DNA from: Alligator mississippiensis
Taxonomy: Eukaryota; Chordata; Crocodylia; Alligatoridae
NCBI RefSeq assembly: GCF_030867095.1
Contig: NC_081835.1
Location: 23,010,501 to 23,074,500 of the forward strand
DNA: 64,000 nt
Direction: 5' to 3'
This document shows positions 58,220 through 64,000 of this stretch, piece after piece. A model generated the notes under the pieces. It made no database searches and was not told the origin of the DNA. It saw nothing but the letters and a program-made list of their open reading frames with translations. The position numbers and the translations under genes are program-made. How positions within the stretch are numbered: the stretch's first letter is position 1; each line of letters begins with the position of its first letter.

Positions 58220-59303
58220 TAGGCCTGTGTGAAGTGGCTAGTAGTTGCTTCGGATTCGACCGATTCAGGGGACAGTAATTCGATTTGGCAATTTGAATCA
58301 CTGTCCTGATTCGATTCAGCCGAATCTGATTTGGAGATACAGCAGCAGCGGAATCTCCAAATCTCTGAATCATCCAGGCCAGGCCCATCCCCGCCACCCC
58401 TCTCCCAGCCCAGCAATAGCTACCCTACCTGCCCCAGCTCCCAGCACTTGGGGGGAAAAAAAAAACCCTGGCTCAGCAGGTGCTGCTGGGTGAGGGGTAA
58501 TTCCCACTGCCCCATGCTGCTTGGAGGGCTCTGCACAAACCCCCAACCCCCCCCCCACTCCCCCAGCCCCCACACATGTGTCCCGTATGGGCCAGCTCTG
58601 GCCCTTTAAGAAAAAAAACCCTGAAGAAACCCCAGGACTCACCGAGGCTGCAGGTGGGGGGTGATCCCTGCTGCCCCGTGCCACGCAGGGGGCTCTGCAC
58701 AAGCCCCCAAAGCCCCGAGGCTGAACCAGGAGTGGTGAGTCCTGGGGCTTTTCTCCGCTTTTTTTTTCTTAGGGGGCCAGAGCCCTGGCAGGCGGGGCAC
58801 CAATGGGGGAGCCAGGGGAGCAGGGGGGGTTGAGGGGGCTCATGAAGACCCCCCCCATGCAGTGGGGGGCAGTGGGGGTCAGTGGGGGATCACCCCCCAC
58901 CTGGCAGCACCCGGTGAGCACTGGGGCTTTTTTTTAAAGCACCAGGAGCTGGGGCAGGCAGGGCAGCCATGGGGGGGGGGCTGGGGGAGTAGGTGGGGGC
59001 TGGGGGAGTGGGGGGGATTGGGGGGACTGGCAGGGGTCTCCCCATGGTCTCCTCCTCCCTCCCCCAGCCCCCTCTCCCCTGTCCCTAGTACTTACCAGCT
59101 CAGAGTGGCTGCAGCTCCCTGCTGCAGCCACCAGGGACTGCCTGTATCATCAAATTTCTCCAAATCTTTGCCGAAGATTTGGAGAGCTTTGAATCAATTC
59201 AGGCCTTTAAATTGGTCCCCTGATTTGATTTGGAGATTCAGCCACCAAATCGGGCCAAATCTCCTCTGAATCAAATCACCACCTGAAGCTTCGCACAGCC
59301 CTA
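58220..59303 (+). mobile_element. Non-autonomous hAT-like element, copy D (type 2 core)
   Basis: A 1,084-bp element starting TAGGCCTGTGTGAAGTGGCT and ending GAAGCTTCGCACAGCCCTA. The flanking octamers gtaattat (58212-58219) and gtaattgc (59304-59311) share six bases. The ends have the family's GATTCGG/GATTTGG words. The core has the same components as copy B ('gctctgcac.agcccccaaa', 'ggcttttctc', 'agcaccaggagctggggcag') but about 400 bp more, through extra repeats of the 'gctctgcaca.gcccccaa' module at about 58530, 58690 and 58840. No transposase was seen. Confidence 0.8.
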
Positions 59304-59311
59304 GTAATTGC

Positions 59312-61310
59312 CCCCCTTCTCCCCAGTTGTTCTCCTTCCTCACAGCATGCCTATGGGTGCCCTCCACCACAAACATGCAGAAACAGCTGGGGCTAGGGGC
59401 ACAGTCGCTTCAGCCAACTGCAGTACCTCTACTTAGGGAGACCAACACTTCTGGATGCACCAATGTCCAGCTGTATGTCACCCTAGTTGTGCTGCTGGTT
59501 CAGGCTGTCATCTGCTGCAATGAATAAAGCAGGAAAGGGTCACTGCAGTAACTTACCTATTTGCCTCACCTTTGCAACTCTCTCCTGCATGTGACCACTG
59601 TGCCACCACAGAGCCTTCACCCCTGCTCCTTTCTTTTCTGACTCTGATTTATTGTGGGTTTGAATTCTGTAGGAAGAAAGTCACCCAGTTCAGGTTCCTA
59701 GGTATCAGCACACCTCTATTGGATATGCTGGAGGGTGAGCAGGGAAACATTATCATGAGAAGATAACAGCTAGGATAATTGTAGAACAAATGATAGCTTG
59801 CTTAGTGGAAAACCAAGGGTTGTTAACATCTATGGAATGAAGAGATTAGCAGGAATCAATTATATAATAATGAGCCATGAAATTGAATGACTCCCTCAGT
59901 TCCACCTGAATAGAAATGCATCTGTTCCCAGTGGTTTCAACTTCGAGTGGAGCAGGAACCAAAGCTGAATGCAACTATACCACCAAATCTGCCCTGCATC
60001 CTTCCCTGGATGTGTGTACCAGGAAGTTTTTTGGCTCCACCCACTGTATTGTTTGTCAACAAATGACAATTTTTCAGATAGTAATTGTATTCATTCAATG
60101 CCTAGGACAACAGAGCAAAACTGATGGCATGTAACCTCTTCAGGATATAGGTAAATATCTATATATATAGAAGGATCCTGGGAGATCCTGAGAGGTGGAT
60201 TTATAACTCCTACTGAAGTCAGTGCCTATTACATAGCTCAACACTTCTTCAGACTAGAGCCAATACTTTTGACAGGAAACGTTGATAATTTTCCATACAG
60301 CAGTTATGGCTATATTATTTTTAAATGAAGTTGCTATCATCTATAGTAGATGTAAGCTTGCCATAAAACCTTTATTTGTTCTACTTGGACCTGCTATGCA
60401 TAGAAATTATTTTTCATGTGAAAAGCTCAGATGTTAAAGTTACAGTCAGTCGACAGAAAAACCCTAAGGACAAATAATCAGTGTGTGTGAAATGAAACTT
60501 GAAGCAAATCTTGTATCAGTCAGTTTTCCTACAATAGATGTTGTTTATAACTAAGATAATAAGCCACAGAGATAAAGTGATCCTAAGTATCATGGAATAA
60601 AGAGGTATATCATTGTGTCACCATAGTAAACGTTCCTTTGTTAAACTCTGTGCCAAAAAGTTTGGGGGCTGGAACCTTCACTGCACCAAACTCAGGCAAA
60701 GGTCAACAAGCAAGGGGAAGCGGAGATGGCTTTAAGTCTCCTTTATTCCTCTCCTCATCCTGGAAGCAGATATTGCCTACCCCAGAGCAAATAGTGCCTA
60801 CCCCAGAGCACAATTTTTAGGTGATCCACAGGGTTATTCCTAATTTACACCATCAGGAATGGTCACCTACAAACCATCTGGAGTTGCTGGAGTGAAGAAT
60901 ATTCCCTCCTGTTCCTCTTTCCGTACCTTGGCTAGGGGCAGACATTACATTTATCCCTGGACAAGTTCTGCCTGTGTTTGTCCTAGAGCAGCAATATCCT
61001 GAGATTGGCATGTGCACACATCACCCTTCTAATTAGTGTTTAGTGAGAGGCTGAATGCAATGCCCTTTTCTGCCATTGAGACAATGGTGCAATTCCAGGA
61101 TAACTGTTCAGACATACTTAGCAATGCCTGGGATAAACTGTTAATATTTCCTGTCCTGTGAACCTTTTTAGGATTCATCCCAAGACAATGGATATGGACA
61201 ACTATATGGCTGTACCTTTTCCTGGGATAAAATGATTTATGCCAGGAAAAATGTGACCTCTGTTTGTAGCCACATTTCCTTATTAAGGCAGCTTAAAATA
61301 CACTTAGTAT
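59312..61310. other. No identifiable gene
   Basis: Non-coding. A 22-bp direct duplication ('tgcctaccccagagca') lies at 60775-60812. The part 60950-61310 has recurring 'cctgggataaa'-type words, suggesting an old palindromic repeat. Confidence 0.4.
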
Positions 61311-63612
61311 TCCTGGAGCAGTGCAAAGAACCTGAGCATACCCAGCCGATTGTGTTCCTTCCTGACCTGCATTGAAGAGCTCTTCCTGGCTTAGGAGGTT
61401 CATGGGCCAACCAGAGGTAATGCTTTCCTAGACTTGGTCCTGGCCAAAGGAGATGAGCTGGTGACCGACTTAAAAATAGAGGGTAGCCTGTACAACAGTG
61501 ACCACAAAACCATCATGTTCACTGTCCATCACAAGGCAGACAAATCTGATAGCAGGGTTGAAATCTTGGACTTCAAAAATGAAAATTTCAACAAGCTCAG
61601 GTCACTAGTAGGGGAAGTGCTGTGAGACCAGGGACCGAAGGCAAAAGGTGTGCATTAATAGTGGTCACTCCTTAAAGACACAATCCTTGAAGCACAAAGG
61701 AAGTTCATTCCCACACAGAGAAAGGGTAGCCCTTCTGGCTAAACAGGGAAATCACAGTCCTTTGTAGAAAGAAGAAAGAGGTGTACAAACAATGGAAGCT
61801 GGGGACAGGCCCCAAGGAGGACTTTTCAACAATGGCCTGCACTTGTAGGGAACAAATTAGAAAGGCTAAGGCAGCAACTGAAATTAGATTATCAACAGGA
61901 ATCAAGGACAACAAAAAGTCCTTCTTTAGGTACATAGGGAACAAGAGGAAAGCAAATGGGAGTGCAGGGTTGCTGCTCAACAACTCATGATAGCTGGTTA
62001 CTGACATTCAGGAGTAAACTGAACTCCTGAATGACTAATTTGCCTCGTTATTTCGCCGGGCCATGGGGAAAGTCATGCTGGATAGGGTACAGAATGAGTA
62101 GAGCAGAAATGACTGCCTTCCTACTGTAGTCGTAGAACTGGTGTATGATCAATTAAAGAAATAGACATATATAAGTCAGCAGGACCAGCTTAACTCCATC
62201 CAAGGGTGCTGAAGGAGCTGGCTGATGTCATCACAGATCCCTTGGTAAAACTGTTCCAAAACTCATGGTACTCTGTAGGTCCCTGAGGACTGGAAGAGGG
62301 CCAGTGCTGTGCCCATCTTCAAGAAGGGGAGAAAGAAGGACCTGGGTAACTATAGGCCAATTAGCCTAACTTCTATCCCAGGGAAAATCCTGGAAAAATT
62401 CATTAAGTCTATGCAATAGGCTTGCAGAAGATAGGATTCTGAATGACAGCCAGCATAGCTTCATCACAGGCAGGTTTCGTCTTACAAACCTCATCTCCTT
62501 TTACGATCAGGTAACATGCCACCTGGATAAGAGAGAAGTGGTGAATATTGTATACCTGGACTTCCAAAAAGTCCTTGATCTGGTATCCCATGATGTTCTC
62601 ATTAGAAAATTGGAAGATAGTGGGCTTAACTGTGAGATGTCTAGGTGGGTATGAAGCTGGCTGCAGGGTAGGACCCAGAGATTCATCATGAATGGATCTG
62701 TGTTGTCCTGGAGAGAAGTGGGTTAGTGCTTGGTCCTGTGCAGGGGTCGGTGCTTGGTCCTGTACTTTTCAACATCTTTATCTATGATTTGGATGAGGGG
62801 GTGAAGAGCTCACTGGCCAAGTTCACAGATGACACCAAGTTATGGGGAAGCTTGGTCATGCTTGAAGAGAGACTGCAGATACAGGTGGACCTAGACAAGC
62901 TGGCAAATTGGGCAGATTGGAACCAGATGAGGTCTAACATTGACAAACGTAAAGTGCTCCACCTGGGGACAAACACTGTTGTCAGCAGGGCAAATAATAC
63001 TCTGGCATGCATCAATTGATGCATCTCCAGCAAGACCAAGGAGGTTATTCTTCTGCTGTACTTGGCACTGGTGAGATCCCAACTGGAGTACTGTGTCCAG
63101 TTCTGGGTGCCACACTTTAACAAGGACGTGGTAAAACTTGAGGGAGTCCAGAGAAGGGCCACCTGTATGACTAGAGGCTTGTACGGCAAGCCATGTAAGG
63201 AAAGACTGAGGGACCTGGGATTCTTCAGCCTGAAAAGGAGAAGGCTGAGAGGGGACTTGGTAGCAGCTTACCACTATGTCAGGGGAGTACATCCGGGGCT
63301 TGGTGAAGAACTGTTCACCAGGACACCCTTGGGGAAAACTAGGAATAATGGCCACAGACTCCTGGAAGACCATTTCAGGCTCAACATTAGGAAAAATGTC
63401 TTCACATTTAGGGTGTCTAGACTGTGAAATAATCTCCCTCCAGAGGTGGTGCAATTGCCTCTGAAAAAACCCTGAAAATCTTCAAGAGGAGACTGGACTG
63501 TCATCTTGCTAGGGTCACCTGACCCCACCTGTCATTTTTCCTGCCCAGTGCAGGGGCTGGACCCAATGATATTCTGAGGTCCCTTCCAGCATTACAAACT
63601 ATGAATCTATGA
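61310..63612 (+). mobile_element. 5'-truncated CR1 LINE, 2.3 kb
   Basis: It begins inside the endonuclease domain and runs through RT to a CR1 3' end (ggggctggacccaatgatat ... aactatgaatctatgaaac). It is collinear with the minus-strand CR1 at 37808-42620 and more decayed. 5' truncation is normal for CR1. Confidence 0.9.
61345..63427 (+). pseudogene. CR1 ORF2 fossil (late endonuclease to C-terminus)
   Basis: Readable segments in order: SFLTCIEELFLA, then DLVLAKGDELVTDLKIEGSL and NSDHKTIMFTVHHKADK (end of endonuclease); CREQIRKAKAATEIRLSTGI and KDNKKSFFRYIGNKRKANGS (linker). The RT then has FITGRFRLTNLISFYDQVTC-like text (about 62460), VYLDFQKV (about 62550), SVLGPVLFNIFIYDLDEGVK and LAKFTDDTKLWGSL (62765-62860). 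The C-terminus is MALVRSQLEYCVQFWVPHFN, then RNNGHRLLEDHFRLNIRKNV and FTFRVSRL. As in the other CR1, the RT active site reads FTDD where FADD is expected. Many frame changes and stops make it clearly inactive. Confidence 0.85.
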
Positions 63613-64000
63613 AACATTCAATAGTCTTCTTAAAAGTGACATGAGGTGGTCTGATGTGGGGGCTCTGAGTCTTTCAGTCCACTGTAACACATTACAACCT
63701 GGAGCCCAGAATTTTGAAGCTATTTAAGCATTGCTAAGCTAAGGAAACCACTCCTAATCTGCAAAGAGCCCACTGTCTAGCAGAATTTTAAGCTCCTAGT
63801 TAGGTACTTCTGTGCTCCCTGGACTCCTTATAGAGGCACAGGTGAGAGTTAAGTGTGTTAAGAAGGAATATTCAAAAGTCATCAACCTGAATTAGATGCT
63901 TGCCCAAGTCAATCAGGAGGTAAATATTTAGAAGAGGAGCAGGGAAAGGAAAGAGAATAAGCACCACCAGTGCCAGTGATAGGTCAGAGAGACAACTCCC
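63613..64000. other. No identifiable gene
   Basis: Non-coding; 63690-63860 may be an old repeat, but I do not recognise it. Confidence 0.4.

Overview
This window is vertebrate nuclear DNA and most likely crocodilian. The decisive evidence is its CR1 LINE 3' ends, which have the 'tcatagattcatagatgttagg...ggaagggacc' form typical of crocodilians. Several other amniote repeats fit: a 5S rRNA-derived SINE, a Penelope-like palindrome that begins 'gcagaggtgatatcttttatt', and short palindromic repeats of the 'ctggtgtaaattagggtaac' kind. No host protein-coding exon, tRNA or intact rRNA gene could be supported. The window reads as gene-poor intergenic or intronic DNA filled by layers of transposable elements. 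All long open frames belong to LINEs or are chance frames in GC-rich repeats.

Layout. 1-2179 has nothing identifiable. 2180-4058 is a solo LTR carrying a seven-unit 59-bp minisatellite. 5093-7269 is a second solo LTR (4-bp target duplication), itself interrupted by a hAT-like element. 7875-11316 holds a 5S-derived SINE and two more copies of the same hAT-like family. 12-25 kb is old unique-looking sequence with hairpins, small palindromic repeats, an L1/Tx1-type ORF1 fossil (minus strand) and two further hAT-like elements with GC-rich cores. 25.76-26.76 kb is an L2-like LINE fragment, split by a hAT element and followed by a CR1 3' end. 27.6-33.93 kb is a nearly full-length Tx1-clade LINE with both ORFs recognisable. 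36.9-37.6 kb is a hAT inside a hAT. 37.8-42.6 kb is a nearly full-length CR1 on the minus strand with a GDSL-esterase ORF1 and a duplicated 5' region. It is flanked by two RT fragments of a different LINE arranged as in a twin-primed insertion. 45.4-45.99 kb and 53.9-54.8 kb carry Penelope-like palindromes with exact 12-14 bp target duplications. 48.5-49.0 kb is the C-terminus of another LINE. 58.22-59.30 kb is a fourth copy of the hAT-like family. 61.3-63.6 kb is a 5'-truncated CR1 on the plus strand.

Most noteworthy. (1) Five arms of the Penelope-like palindromes can be compared. Four carry a hammerhead-like CTGATGA box. In all five the second box looks like GAAA decayed at a single CpG, which points to an ancestral hammerhead ribozyme motif. 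(2) A four-copy hAT-like family (8-bp target duplications) has termini made of repeated GATTCGG words and two different interchangeable GC-rich cores. (3) At least four other hAT-type insertions lie in the window; three of them carry long GC-rich cargo. (4) Insertion-into-insertion layering gives a relative chronology for many of these elements.
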